DNA of 64,000 bases from Gambelia wislizenii (taxonomy: Eukaryota; Chordata; Lepidosauria; Squamata; Crotaphytidae): NCBI GenBank assembly GCA_030847615.1, contig JAUMIR010000003.1:29572501-29636500 (forward strand), read 5' to 3'. This document shows positions 18,362 through 30,639 of this stretch, piece after piece. Position 1 is the first letter of the stretch. Each line of letters begins with the position of its first letter. Both the position numbers and the translations under genes were made by a program. A model generated the notes under the pieces. It saw only the letters and a list, made by a program, of their open reading frames with translations. It was not told the origin of the DNA and did no database searches.

Positions 18362-18400
18362 ATAAGAAGACCATAGATAGAACTCAATCAACAGAACCAA

Positions 18401-19341
18401 ATGTCGATCATAGAAGAAATAAGGCTGTTGAGAGCTGAATTTAAAGAAATGAGATCAGAAGTAAAAGAAGACATGAAACGAGAACTTAAAGGAATCAAAG
18501 AGTCTATAGGTAAAGTTATTGAAGAATCCAAACAACTTAAGGAAAGAGTTACCGAGATAGAAGCTAAAATAGAACAAGTGGAAAGCAAGGCAGCTTAGAG
18601 GCAAAACAAGAGCAAGAACAGGACGAGAAAGCACTAGAGGAGCTTAGATGGAGAGAAAATTCTATCAAAATTAGAGGACTTAAGGAGCAGAAAGATGAAG
18701 ATTTGTATAAAATACTAATTCCAAAATTGACTAAATTCATTGGTAAAACAAGAACACAATTTGATGGAGAGATTGATAAGATATATAGAATTTCATCTAA
18801 AATTGCCAAACAAAGAAGCATACCCAGAGACGTGGTAATATATTTTGTTCAGAAAAGAAAAAGGGATCTAATACTTCAAAATTTTGAACAGAAGTTGCAA
18901 ATAGAAGGCAGTGAAATAATGATTTTTAAAGACATCCCCTCGAGAATTTTAAGGAAAAGAAGAAATTACAAAGAACTAACAACAGAAATATGCAACAATG
19001 GAATACGGTATAAATGGGAAAAGTTAGAAGAGATAACATTTAGATTTAAGCAGAAGAATTATAAAATCAATACCATTCAGAAAGCGTTGTAAGCCACCCC
19101 GATTGCTTGCAGAGGGGCGGGATATAAATAAATTTTATTATTTATTATTATTATTATATAGAAAGCGGAAGAATTTCTGAAAAAGTTCAAAAAAGTGCTA
19201 AGAAAGGAATGTGAAGAAAGGAAAGAGGCAGAAGAGGAGAAAGAGAAAAAAGGAAATGGCTCAAATGAGGAGGAGGAAGAAGAAGAAAGAGTACTTGAGG
19301 AGAAGGAAAAAGACGAGGAAGAGGAAACACTAGAAACATAA
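18401..19341 (+). pseudogene. L1 ORF1 (RNA-binding chaperone), broken
   Basis: The first part (18401-18598) is an E/K-rich coiled coil (EEIRLLRAEFKEMRSE to VTEIEAKIEQVESK), the usual ORF1p trimerisation region. A one-base frameshift near 18590 moves the rest to another frame: KIRGLKEQKDEDL, then IPKLTKF, then the RRM/CTD-like IPRDVVIYFVQKRKRDLIL and KDIPSRILRKRRNYKELT. A 73-bp L2 tail (19087-19159) interrupts it at TIQKA. Beyond the insertion the same frame resumes as EEFLKKFKKVLRKECEE and ends in an unusually acidic E/K tail, with TAA at 19339-19341. Confidence 0.8.
19087..19159 (+). mobile_element. 73-bp L2-like 3' tail insertion inside L1 ORF1
   Basis: ttgtaagccaccccgattgc then ttgcagaggggcgggatata and an (att)n run: the terminal ~70 bp of the L2-like LINE. 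It is flanked by the 8-bp direct repeat AGAAAGCG (19079-19086 and 19160-19167). Removing the insert and one repeat restores the ORF1 frame, which confirms its exact limits. Confidence 0.88.
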
Positions 19342-19412
19342 ATTTGACAGAAGAAAGAAGGATAGGAAGGGAAGGGAAGCTAATAATAATAATAATATCA
19401 ATAACAAGCTAC

Positions 19413-22400
19413 AATGAATACCAAAAAAATAAATAACTTGGAATGTAAACGAGTTGAATAAACCTGAGAAAAGAAGGAAAATATTTCATTTTTTGGAGAA
19501 GAAAAAATTGGATATAATATGTCTACAAGAAACCCATATAAGACAAACAGATACACACCTACTGAAGAATAAGAAATTAGGAAATGAATTTGTGACAGAG
19601 GCTAAGGCAAAAAAGAGAGGAGTGGTAATATATGCGAAACAAGAAATACAAACGAAAGAACTATTTAAGGATCCAGATGGACACTTTATAGGAATTTAAG
19701 GAATCATAACACAAAAGAAAATGCTAATTGTAGGAATATATGCCCTGGGGGATAAAAAAAGTGAGTTTTATCAAAACCTTATGGAAAAAAATATTGGACT
19801 ATGAGTATGAAAATCTGCTGATCTGTGGAGATTGGAATAGAGTAATATCCCCAGAAATCGACAAAAAACGCCAAAAGGAGTTAAAAAAAAAACTCAAGGA
19901 AAGCTGCCAAAATCTTTTGAAGTCATGGTAGAAAATTTGTCACTGATAGACACATGGCGATTTAAATATGAGGATGCCAGAGACTATACCTTTTTTTCAG
20001 GAAGACACAATTCATTCTCAAGGATTGACTTTTTTATGACTTCTAAAAACATGTGTAAAGAAATACATAAAGTAGAAATTCTGCCAAGATTATGGACAGA
20101 CCATAGTCCTGTGATAATGGAAATAAAAGGAAGGAAAAAAGAATACAATTGGAGACTAAATGATTGTTTACTACAGAGAAAAGATATAATAACAAAAGCA
20201 AAGCAAACATTGAAATGGTATTTTGATGAAAATTTGGGGAAGGAATCAGATGTGATTACGGTATGGGAAGCATCTAAGGCAGTTATGTGTGGCTTCTTTA
20301 TCCAGCAAAATATTGAAATAAACAGAAAGAAAAATGAGAGAACTCAAAAAATTAAAGAAGATATTAGACAGAAAGAGAAACAATTACAACTTGACCCATC
20401 CAAAAAAGAATTAATACTGGAATCAATTTTTTACAGAAACAGCTGTCAATTGATATAATTGAAGAAATGAAGAAAAAACTAAAATATATAAAGCAATCAT
20501 ATTTTGAGCATGCAAATAAGCCAGGGTGGTGGCTTGCATATAAACTCAGGAAACTAAGGAACAGAAACTATATTGAAAAAGTGAAAGAAGGGAATGAAAT
20601 CATCTCTGATCAGGAAAAAATAAGGACATGTTTTAGAAAAAAAATTGCAACATTGTATGGGAAACGACATATTCAAAATGGGAATTTACAAACCTTCTTA
20701 GGAAATCAGAATTTACCTAAGTTTTCAAAAGAACAAGAACGAAGCTTAAATCAACCAATAAATTACTGAAATTATAAGAAAATTAAAGACAGACAAAGCA
20801 CCAGGTCCAGATGGATTTACCCCAAAATACTATAAAGCTATGGAAGATCAATTACTATTACCAGTAAAGAAGACATTAGATTCAATCAAGATAGGAAGTT
20901 ATCCCCAAATATGGGAACAGGCTAACATCATACTGATCCACAAAGAAAATTGCGACCCACAAGAACCAAGAAACTATCGACCAATATCTTTGCTCAATGT
21001 TGACTACGAAATATTTGCAAATATATTAGCCCATAGACTGAAGAAGGTTCTGGCAGAATGGATTGGTGAAGAACAAAGAGGCTTCCTACTGGGGAGATAC
21101 CTACGAGATAATACAAGACATGTGCTGAATTTGATAGAACTAGCGGAGAACCATATGGATAAAAAATTAGCATTAATCTTCTTGGATATAGAGAAGGCCT
21201 TTGATAATGTAAATTGGCTAATATTACAGGAGGTCCTCAAACAAATTAATGCTGGGCAAAGTTTACAAATTGGATTAAAGCGATTTACAATTCCCAGACA
21301 GCAAAACTGATAGTTAATGGTGAGAAAACAAAGGAGCTACAAATTCGAAAAGGTACAAGATAGGGGTGCCCCTTATCTCCCCTCTTATTTATATTAATTA
21401 TGGAACTGCTAAGTAAAAGAATTAAAGAAGAAGATAACATCCAAGGCATTAAGAGTGGGAAAATGGAATACAAACTAAGAATGTATGCGGATGATCTGGT
21501 CATCTCATTAGGCGATCCAATAAATGGAATTATAACATTAATGAAGGTTTTGAAAGAATTTGAATCATTAACAGGATTAAAAGTAAATGATGAAAAAACA
21601 GTAATCAAAAACATGGCAATGAAAGAAAGAATGGAACTAATGTTAATCTCAGGTTGGAAAGTAGTGAAGAAAGCACGCTACTTGAGAATTGAAGTTACGA
21701 ATAACAATTCAGAGTTATTTCAAAATAATTACAAGAAAACATGGATAGAAATTAAGAAGGATTTGACAAATTGGCAAAACTTAAAACTCTCCTTTCTTGG
21801 CAGAATTGCTGTAATTAAAATGACGATATTACCAAAATTGATGTATCTGTTCCAGACGATCCCAATAATACACAACGAAAAAATATTCAAAGATTGGCAA
21901 TCAGATATCTCGAAATATATATGGACAGGGGGAAAACCCAGAGTTAAGATGAAAATTCTACAAGATGCTAAGGAAAGAGGAGGGTTAAGCGTCCCAAATC
22001 TAAGAATTTATTATGAGGCATGCTGTCTCCTTAGGATCAAAGTTTGGGTTACATTAGATAAAAGATTACTAAAAATAGAAGGTGGCAATAACCAGTTCAG
22101 CTGGCACGCATATCTGTTTTATAATAAAGGTAGAATCAATAAAGATTTCAACAATCACTTTATTAGAAAATCGCTTCTAAAAGTATGGAAGAAACATAAA
22201 AACAGATTATGCCCAAAAATACCATCATGGGTATCACCACACAAAGCACTATACAGCAGAGAAGGCGTACCTTCAGGCAAATGGATTTCATATAAAGATA
22301 TTATATGGGTAGAAGGAAAGAACTGTAGGATCAAAACCCAAGTGGAATTGGAGAAAGAAAACATTACTTGTCACTGGTACTTATATAGGCAGCTAAAAGA

Positions 22401-23143
22401 GAGATACAGGATAGATAGGAAGTTAGAGGGAATTGAAATGGAGAAGTCAAATTGGGAAAAAAATCACTCAAACTGGAAATAAAAGCATGATCTCTCGATT
22501 TTATGAACTACTATTGAAATGGGATACTGAGGAAGAAATAATTAAACAAAGTAGGATAACCTGGGCACAAAACATTGGGCACTTGATAGAACTAAACAAG
22601 TGGGAAAAGATGTGGACAAAAAGAATGAAGTATACTCTGTCACAGAGTATTAGGGAGAATGTATACAAAATGTACTTTAAGTGGCACCTAACACCGGAGA
22701 AATTAGCAAAAATGTACAAAAATATAAAGCCAAACTGCTGGAAATGTGAGAACAAAAATGGAACATTTTTTCATCTCTGGCGGAGCTGCGAAGAGGCGAA
22801 GAAATACTGGAAAAGAATACAGAGGAAAATACAAGAAATCCTAGGGATAACACTTCCTTTAAATCCAGAAATATTCTTATTGGGAATGATGGAAGAAGAT
22901 TTAGAAAAACAACATAGGAAAATGATCTTTTACATGACAGCAGCTGCAAGAATAATCTATGCCAGCAAATGGAAACAGAAAGTATTACCAACAATGGACC
23001 AGTGGCTGGAGAAGCTGATTGAAATGGTAGAAATGGATAAACTATCAATACTACTTAAAGGAAAAAACATAGAAAAAATCGTGCTGGATTGGAGAATGCT
23101 TTCAGAATATAAGGAAGCTAGAATGAATCATAATACAACTTAA
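19413..23143 (+). pseudogene. L1 ORF2 (endonuclease / reverse transcriptase), broken
   Basis: Endonuclease motifs occur in order: TWNVNELNKPEKR, DIICLQETH (19520), RGVVIYAK, LICGDWNRVI (19820), and WTDHSPVIMEIKG (20095). The RT covers KAPGPDGFTPKYYK (20800), NYRPISLLNVDYEIFANILA, motif A FLDIEKAFDNVNW (21180) and motif C MYADDLVISL (21481). The C-terminal zinc-knuckle-like CWKCENKNGTFFHLWRSC is at 22738. Defects include a stop after HFIGI (19699), shifts near 19930 and 20460, a shift near 21255, TAG at 21361-21363 just before GCPLSPLLF, and a shift near 22445. Both YADD aspartates are intact, unlike the other RTs in the window. Confidence 0.85.
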
Positions 23144-24057
23144 TGGTGAATCAGATATAAAGGAGAAAAACAAAGAAGAAAGTAAGGGAGCAGAAAAATG
23201 TTAAATATAAAAACACACATACACACATATAGAAAAAACACATACAAAGATTACAAAGAAAATTCTTTTAAGACTCACATTGAATTAACAAAGGTAGAGA
23301 AAGGAAGGCGGAGAAGAGAGGGGAAGAAAGAAAGAGAGAAAAAAAGAGAAAAGAAAACATATAAACAATGTATTTAACATATATGGATGAAACAAAGTAA
23401 CAGATAATTTAGGAGTATGAAATATTAAAAAGCACAAATTTGATATTTAATATATAATATATAAACTTAAAATGACTTAAAACAATAAGAATAGGAAGAA
23501 ACAAAACAGGGTGAAATAAAGGGGAAAGGAGAATGAGAAAAGCACACAAAATAAGCAATTGAAATGAACAAGAATAATGAGTAATGACAAAGAAGAAATA
23601 AATGTATGAAATACAACTGTTTGAATAACAATATCGGATGTGCAAATACAAAGACACAAAAATTGGGAAAACCAGACAGGAAGTTAGATTGGAAGGAGAG
23701 CGGAGAAGATGGGCGAATGAAAGGACAGAATGAACAAAAGAATGTATGATTTTAAGTTAATTGGGAATATAGATATACAAACAATATAAGTGGAGATAAT
23801 CAATGCAGATAAGTAGATAAAAATGTGTAAGTAAAACGGATATAAAACATATACAATATATAAACTTAAAGCAATGTTAATATATATAATATATACAATA
23901 CGTACCATGTTTATTTTAGAGGGAAATAAGAATGTTACAAAGGGAATGAGATCACACACTGCTGCTTGTTCTGATGTTTGATATGTTATTATTAATGATT
24001 GCTGTATATTGAAACTGGTTAGGAATAAAAATAATTCAAAAAAGAAAAAGAAAAAGA

Positions 24058-24425
24058 AAGTTCCGCCTAATGTTGAGGTGGAATCTCTGTTCCTGGAGCT
24101 TGCATCCATTGCTCTGTGTTTAGTCTCTGGAGTAGCAGAAAACAAGCTTGCTCCATCCTCAATGTGACACCCCTTCAAATACTTAAACAGGGCTATCATA
24201 TCGCCCCTTAACTATCTTTTTTCCAGGCTAAACATACCCAGCTCCCTAAGTCTTTCCTCATAAGGCATGGTTTCCAAACCTTTCACCATTTTAGTTGCTC
24301 TCCTCTCGACACGCTCCAATTTGTCAATATCCTTTTTGAATTATGGTACCCAGAAATGGACACAGTATTCTAGGTGAGGCCTGACCAAGGCAGAACAGAG
24401 TGGCACAATGACTTCCCTTGATCTA
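24058..24425 (-). mobile_element. CR1 LINE fragment, antisense
   Basis: The reverse complement encodes the CR1 ORF2 C-terminal block seen intact at 50640-51000: [11 protein letters not shown], then [30 protein letters not shown] and LFSATPETKH. It abuts the A-rich 3' end of the L1 at 24057, so the L1 may have inserted into it. The 3' remainder is not found on the other side. Confidence 0.75.
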
Positions 24426-24955
24426 GATTCTCAGTTGTCCAGGATTTTTCTCATCAGGGTTTCTCAACAAATGGGGGGGGGAAAGTATTTCAACAATTTT
24501 TTGAATATTTTAAAACATTTTTCCATCCTGAATAAAGTCCATCAGACTAATTATATACATTTGCAGATGCTATTGCAGTTTGTTATTCTCTAGCTGATCC
24601 CATCTCTCAAGAGACAGCATAACCCTTTAGGCATGGGATATTAAGGGAAGTAAATTCCTTGGTATAATCAATATGGCATGGTATTGCAAGGTGAGGTGTA
24701 CCAACACTTCATGGGGTGATTTTGAAAAAAAAAATCCCATGTCAAGTAAGCACATAAACAGATACGGTTTTGTTCAAATGTTTGAAGTATCAGTTCACTG
24801 TAGGAGTCAACACGAGAGTTGAAAACTGTGATATGCTCCCCTGAGACTTCTTTCCCCTGAATTAAATCGTCCCTAAAGGAAATCATGAACTTCTCCCATC
24901 CTCTGGAATGCCCTTTTATTCCAGCAGGCATTTAATTTGTAATCTGTGGGCACAT
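24426..24955. other. Non-coding stretch, no gene recognised
   Basis: AT-rich sequence with small G and A runs. No ORF or repeat I can name. Confidence 0.4.
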
Positions 24956-25150
24956 AGGCTTTTATGGGGATGTGTTTTATTGTTTTTATTCTTTTAACTT
25001 TTGTATGTTTTTTAATAATTTTAAATTGTAACTATTTTAATTCTTGTTAACCTTTTAACTATTGTATCTTTTAAATTGTTTTTTATTGTGTTGTGAGTTG
25101 CCTCAGGTCCCAATCTGGGAGAAAGGCGGCATAGAAATAAAATAAATAAA
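24956..25150 (+). mobile_element. L2-like LINE 3' UTR/tail, second subfamily
   Basis: A T-rich 3' UTR (ttgtttttattcttttaac and similar) ends in gttgtgagttgcctcaggtcc then gggagaaaggcggcatagaaataaaataaataaa. This is the layout of the tail at 899-945 with a different subfamily sequence. No coding part is retained. Confidence 0.55.
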
Positions 25151-26478
25151 CTGAACACAAGAACTTATTCAAAAGCTCATTTGTCAGATAGAAAATTAGA
25201 ATGAGATTATCATCTCTCTATCAGTGTTCAATAATATGCATTTTACCCAGTTCCCACTGTGTCAAGTACATGATACTAGAGAAAAAATGCTGCCAAAAAA
25301 AGAAAAAAGAACCAGCTGACCAACTTAGTACAAACCGATAGTTTATAACTAAGCCTCCCTACTCCTTCCTCACTTCATACTGTCCGGTTCAATGAGCTAT
25401 TTCCTCTTTGAACCTGACACTACTTAAGTGTTATATCTGAACCAGTGTATTTGATGTTTGAAATTGCCCTCCTCTTGAGGATTTGAAACCAGATTTAAAG
25501 TGAGGCAAACCAATTTGCTGGCTTGCCTGCAATACAGAGCTGATCTCACTTTCTCTTTGCTACGTCAAGTGAAGAACAAAAAGGCATCATATCCAGTGAT
25601 CTGGAGTTCTAAAGTGATACCCTGGTAAATTTTGAAATGTAGATACACATCATGACAGTCACTATAGGTAGTGGAGAATCAAAAAAAAAATGCAGGCAGT
25701 TTCTTTGATTCATGTGTGCACATCTATACCACAGAGCAAGCAGTACAAAGGATAACACCCATTAATTAGGATCAGCTCAGTCATAGAACAGTGAGCTGCT
25801 AAAGGGCAGTATAGTAGTTAGTATGTTGGCCTTGGTCTGCAGATACCTGTGTTTGCATAAGGAAGGGAAAAGGAGGGACACTTGTTCCCTGACAACATGA
25901 AACCTGCAGCACAAGATTTTCAAGAGCTTGTCATCCCAGCCCAAGGATAAATTCCTTCCCTTCTCCAGTTACTGTGAGCATGGCAGCTAAGGTTAGATGA
26001 GGAAGTCCAAGAAGAGTGCAAGGGAAGGAGAAATTATGTCATTTCCCTGCTAATCAAAAAGAGCTGGTGCTTTGATCCTATGATCTCTGAGCTCAGTACA
26101 CCAGTATAGTTATGTATTATGTCAGAACTGAGCCTGAAGATAGGACTATATCTTGTCAGAAACAACTGAGGTTATTGACTAGAGTTGCCAGGGCCTGGCA
26201 CCGAGTCCCCAATTTTTGTGGGTCATCTCAAGGAGTAAGAAGGTGATGCAAATTCTCCAAGGTTTTTTTTTTTTTTTCAGGAGTGGGGGGGGGGCTCAGC
26301 TCCAGGCAAGAGGAAAAGGCTTTGTGTAAATTTCCAGCTCAGCTAGAAATTTGCAAGGATTAATTGATTTACAGCTGCAACTTGCAAATACACCCAAGGG
26401 TTAGTTGGCTTCCTTATTCTCTCCTAATTTTTGTGGCACCAGGACTCATACTTTATTCTGCATCCACCTTCTGGCTAG
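25151..26478. other. Non-coding stretch, no gene recognised
   Basis: Unique-looking sequence apart from homopolymers (poly-A near 25680, poly-T near 26263, G-run near 26286). No supported gene. Confidence 0.45.
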
Positions 26479-26735
26479 CCCTGGTGGCTCAGTGGTTAAA
26501 TGTCAGTACTGCAAGTCAGTATGTTGCAAGTTCGATTCCAACAGGCTCCAAGGTTCACTCAGCCTTCCATCCTTTCCTAGGTCAGTAAAATGAGTACCCA
26601 GCTTGTGGGGGCAATTAGCTAACACACATTGGAAACTGCTTAATGCAGTGTAGATGTGTACATTGCTATTGCTTAAAACAGTTTGTAAGCCGCTCTGATA
26701 GCATTGTGGCTGAAGAGCGGGGTATAAATAAATAA
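26479..26735 (+). mobile_element. tRNA-derived SINE with L2-like tail
   Basis: The head gccctggtggctcagtggtt has a clear Pol III A box, and ttgcaagttcgattccaac a B box. The body includes cctaggtcagtaaaatgagtacccagctt, common to squamate tRNA SINEs. The tail tttgtaagccgctctgatag, gaagagcggggtataaataaataaa resembles the 3' end of the L2-like LINE in this window. That implies mobilisation by L2 machinery. It is distinct from the Sauria-type SINE at 2686. Confidence 0.78.
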
Positions 26736-27319
26736 ATAAAATAAAGAAGCAACTGCCTGAGATTAAATGTTCCTATCCTATCTCCCTAAGTGAGAACTGT
26801 AGCATGCCATGACAACTCCTACCTTTTTAATAAGCTCTTAATTGGCTACATTCTATAATCTGGCTTGCTGTGGCCTTTCACAAGGTTGGCAGTAAACTGG
26901 GACTCCCCAAACACCAAGACTGCAGTCAGGCTTAAGGGCACGTGCAACCTAAGGAAAGGACTTTTAAATTCCTCAAAAGGTCACACCCCCAAGTAAGGAT
27001 TATGTGGAAGACCCGGAATACTGTTAAAGTTAAGGTGACGATGGCTAATTCTCCCTGAGTGCCTCTGGAAGTGAGCTACATCTATTCTGGTGTATAAGAT
27101 GACCCCCCCCCATTTTTTGAGTTAAAATATAGAATTTGGGATATACTCGCCATATAAGATGACCCCACACACACACTACATCCCTCCACCTACTCTCCCC
27201 AAAGCCACAATCGGGAGCCCGCATGCTGGTTGGGGAACCGCGGGAGATGGCTGGCTGGCTGGCTGGGGAGATTCCCCAGTCCCACAATTCTCCAGTCTCC
27301 CAGACACCTCCTGCACCTC

Positions 27320-27412
27320 CCCATCCTCTGAACAAAGCTGGCCAAAAAAACCCCATGATATGGCAACTTAGGATCACCATATGTTGGCTACAACTTAAAG
27401 GCACCCAACAAC
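27320..27412 (+). mobile_element. Sauria-type SINE tail fragment
   Basis: gctggccaaaaaaaccccatgatatggcaact then ctacaacttaaaggcacccaacaacaa matches the 3' half of the SINE at 2686-2917. The tRNA head is missing. Confidence 0.6.
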
Positions 27413-27453
27413 AAGTTAGAAATCAGTCAGTTGGCTGACTTCAGAGTGATACA

Positions 27454-27472
27454 CACACACACACACACATTG
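27454..27472 (+). repeat. (CA)n microsatellite
   Basis: About nine ca dinucleotides within the inverted-end element. Confidence 0.9.
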
Positions 27473-28278
27473 CTGGCCTTGCCTTTGTTATTTTGCTTCT
27501 GCCCAGGTGGGCACACCCTGCCACACCTTAGCTCAGAAGCAAAAAGAAAGAAAGGGTGACAGGAACTCCCAGGCACCCAGAGTTTTTAGGGGTTGGCTGA
27601 GCAGAAACGGGGCCCTTACAGCAAATATAAGCCTTGCCCTGCTGCTGGATTGGAGGGCTGGGGACCACAGAGTCTTGGGTAACCCCCAAAAAGAGCAGGA
27701 AAAGCCCTCTCATGCACATAGAGACAGGAACAGCATTCCATGGTAGACTGTCTCTGAAAATGGAGGCTCCATTGTGCTACCAGGGATGCTAACACCCACT
27801 GACAGGCACACTTGTCACTGAATGTGGGCAGAGGAGGAGAGATGGGATGGTTCAAAGCTGGCCCCCTCCCAAACCAGCAAGTGGCCTGACTTCCAAGCAC
27901 TGGATGCCAGCCTGCCCAATGGGATCAGGGATTCTGGGAGTTGTAGTCCAGCATCTGGGGAATGGATGCAAGGTTTTAAAAACATGGTCTCTGTAGGTGG
28001 GCCGAGAGCAGCCAGGATCAGCCACAGGCAGTCCAGGCTTGGGGGCCCCTTGGGAGGCAGAGGTCCTGGGGGTCCTAGGCGCACCCCAAATGAAGCTTCT
28101 TCTGGGTGGGGTGGGGGGCAAGGGTAGCCCCATCTCCCGCACATGGTCCCGAAGCCCTCCCTTCCCAGCCAGTGGAGTGAGGCAAACTGTATACCCAGTG
28201 TATAAGATGACCCCTGACTTTGGAGGGTATTTTTCGGGGTTAAAAAGTCATCTTATACGCCAGAATATATGGTAGTTG

Positions 28279-28310
<32 letters not shown>
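28279..28310 (+). repeat. (AT)n microsatellite
   Basis: About 15 at dinucleotides at the 3' side of the minus-strand L1, possibly grown from its A-rich tail. Confidence 0.9.
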
Positions 28311-28312
<2 letters not shown>

Positions 28313-30560
28313 AAACATAAAATGCATATAAATAACATACAATTCCACAAACAAAATTATACACTATTTACATAAACAATCATCTATACACACATCAACA
28401 AAAACAACAACAACAAAATAATGACAACAAAATACTTCCTTCTTTCTTCTTGTCAAGTGTTGATTTCCACATAATAATGCTCCCCCTTCTCCTTATAATC
28501 TTTTTCCTTCTATTTTCTTTCCCCTTATTACAATTAATTTGGATGCTACTTTATTCAGTACTCATTGTTGCTATTTCTCCCCATTTCTCTCTCCACGGCG
28601 GGGTGAGAATTTTCCAATCCTCTATACTTGTAGTTGTTTTTCTATCATCTAACATCATTGTCATTCTATCCATGTCATACATGTCATAAAGCTTTATCAT
28701 CCATTCTTCCACCAATGGTGTATTCTGATTCTTCGACTTTTTGGCAAAAGCCACTCTTGCTGCTGTAATCATATACAAAAGTATTTTACCCCATCTTTCC
28801 TGATCTATTTTGTTTACATTATGTAGCATATTCAGTAGATATATTTTGGGTTCACATTTAAAACTTATATTTAATGTTTTGGTAATCAAGTAGTGTATTT
28901 TCCACCAGTATTTCTTCGTTTCTTCACAATTCCACCACATATGGTAAAATGTTCCGATTGTTTTCTTACATCTCCAACACTTATCCAAATAATTTTTATA
29001 TATCTTAGCTAGTTTTTCAGGTGTTAGATGCATCTAAATAGCATCTTATAGTAATTTTCTTTTATATTATAACTTTTAGAAAATGTCAGATTTTTGTCCC
29101 ATGATGCTTCCCAGTGATCAAGAAGAATTACATGGATGAAATTTTGTGACCATTTTACCATATGTGGTTTTATTCTTTCTTACTCTAAATTCAGTTTTAA
29201 CAATACTTTGTATACTCTAGATAATATTTTCCTTTGCTTATCATATATGATTTCCTCTAATTCTGTATTCTCTGTCTCTATCCCTTCTAGCTTGTTACCT
29301 TGTTTAAACTTTTCAGAGATCTGTCAATAAAGAAACCAGTGGCATTCAATATTCATAGTTCTCAGTTCTTCTTGTGTTTTCATTCTGTACATTCTCCTTT
29401 CTTGTCTTAAAATATCTTTATACAACAACCATTTATTTCTATACAAATTTTCTCTCCTGTAAAATGCCTCATGGTTCAATAACCACAGAGGAGTCTTTGG
29501 ACAGAGTATCTTTTTATATTTTACCCAAACTTTTAACAACGACCTCCTCAAATAGTGGTGGTTAAACTCTTTATGTATGGTCACTTTATTATGCCAGATA
29601 TAAGCAAGCCAACCGTATCTTAGGTTAAATCCTTCTAGACTTGAAAGCCTAGTATTCTCTAATAATATCCACTCTATTATCCAAGCTAAACAGCTGGCAT
29701 GGTAGTAAAATTGAAAATCTGGTAAGCTCAACCCTCCTCTTTCCTTGACATCCTGTACGGTTTTCCTCCTTATCCTTGGCTTTCTACCAGCCCAGATAAA
29801 TTTCATTAATTCTTTATTCCAAATTTTGAATCGAGAATCACTTATTACAACTGGCAAATTTTGAGACAGGTATAGTAGCTTTGGAAGGATATTCATTTTA
29901 ATTGTGGCTATTCTTCCAAGAATAGATAAGCCAAGTTGGTTCCATTTCTTCAAATCCTCTTTTATCCTATTCCATGCCTTCACATAGCTGTTTTCAAATA
30001 AGTCTAAATTTTTATTTGTCAAAATTATGCCCAAATACTTAGTTTTCTTTTCTATCTTAAATCCCAATATCTCCTCCAGATGTTTTTCTTCCTTCTTATT
30101 TAAATTTTTTGTTACCATAGTTGTTTTATTTTTATTTAGCTTCCATCCTGCCAGTCTTCCAAACTCTGTCATTTCTTCCATCAAGATCTCAATACTTTCC
30201 ATCGGATTATCTAAGACCAGTACTAGATAATCTGCATAAACTAGGTACTTAAATTCATAATTTTGGATTTTCAACCCTGTAATTTGGGTATTAAGTCTGA
30301 TTTTCCTATTAAAGACTTCTAATACCAGTATAAACAGTAAGGGGGACAGTGGACACCCCTGATGTGTTCCTCTCTCAATCTGACATGGCTTCGTGCATTC
30401 CCTATTGACAATAATTTGTGCTTCTTGTCTATTATAAATTTTCCTGATACAACCTATATAATTCGTACCCATATTCATCTGTTCTAATCCCTTAAGCATG
30501 AACTCCTATCTTACCATGTCAAAAGCTTTTTCTGCATCAGCGAAAATCAGACTCAATTTT
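28311..30560 (-). mobile_element. L1 LINE, 5'-truncated
   Basis: A minus-strand copy that starts inside the RT near motif A (30557) and runs to the 3' UTR and A-rich end near 28311. It belongs to a family related to, but distinct from, the L1 at 18370. About 2.25 kb survive, the usual outcome of incomplete reverse transcription. Confidence 0.82.
28551..30557 (-). pseudogene. L1 ORF2 C-terminal half, broken
   Basis: It begins LSLIFADAEKAFDMV (motif A, about 30557-30515), then a TAG near 30512, then a long open stretch: GTHQGCPLSPLLFILVLEVF, motif C LVYADYLVLVL (30221-30240), LLYLSQNLP, WAGRKPRIRRKTVQDVKERGG and NHEAFYRREN. A TGA at 29324 ends this frame. The zinc-knuckle region CWRCKKTIGTFYHMWWNC and tail WKILTP lie at about 28950-28590 after further breaks. 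Motif C has Tyr at codon 30227-30229 in place of the second Asp. Confidence 0.82.
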
Positions 30561-30639
30561 TTTCATTACATTTGTCATAGTATTCTGTGATGTTTAATAT
30601 CTTCCTTAAGTTATGTTTTTTTACCCCAGCTGCTTCTCC

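Larger units (their letters stand above)
18370..24057 (+). mobile_element. L1 LINE, near full length but broken
   Basis: Order on the plus strand: a leader (possibly including the array at 16490-17290), ORF1 (18401-19341), a short A-rich spacer, ORF2 (about 19413-23143), a 0.9-kb AT-rich 3' UTR, and an A-rich end (aaaaaagaaaaagaaaaag) at about 24035-24057. Frameshifts and stops break both ORFs, but most conserved motifs, including the RT YADD, survive. Two short L2-tail insertions (18315, 19087) postdate it. The 5' boundary is not determined. Confidence 0.85.
27083..28268. mobile_element. DNA transposon with 'gtataagatgac' inverted ends
   Basis: The left end tattctggtgtataagatgac (27083-27103) is the inverted match of gtcatcttatacgccagaata (28247-28267). 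Sub-terminal direct copies of tataagatgaccc occur at 27155 and 28202. The 1.2-kb interior has no transposase; it carries a Sauria-type SINE tail (27320-27412), a (CA)n tract and GC-rich filler. A related end is at 62430. Superfamily unknown to me; target duplication not resolved. Confidence 0.7.

Noticed and set aside
26479..26560. Functional tRNA gene
   Set aside because: A and B boxes are present, but the sequence continues into a SINE body and L2-like tail and does not fold as an intact cloverleaf by eye.
27815..28275. Overlapping frames of about 90-110 codons on both strands
   Set aside because: GC-rich filler of the inverted-end transposon; no motif, and both strands are equally open.
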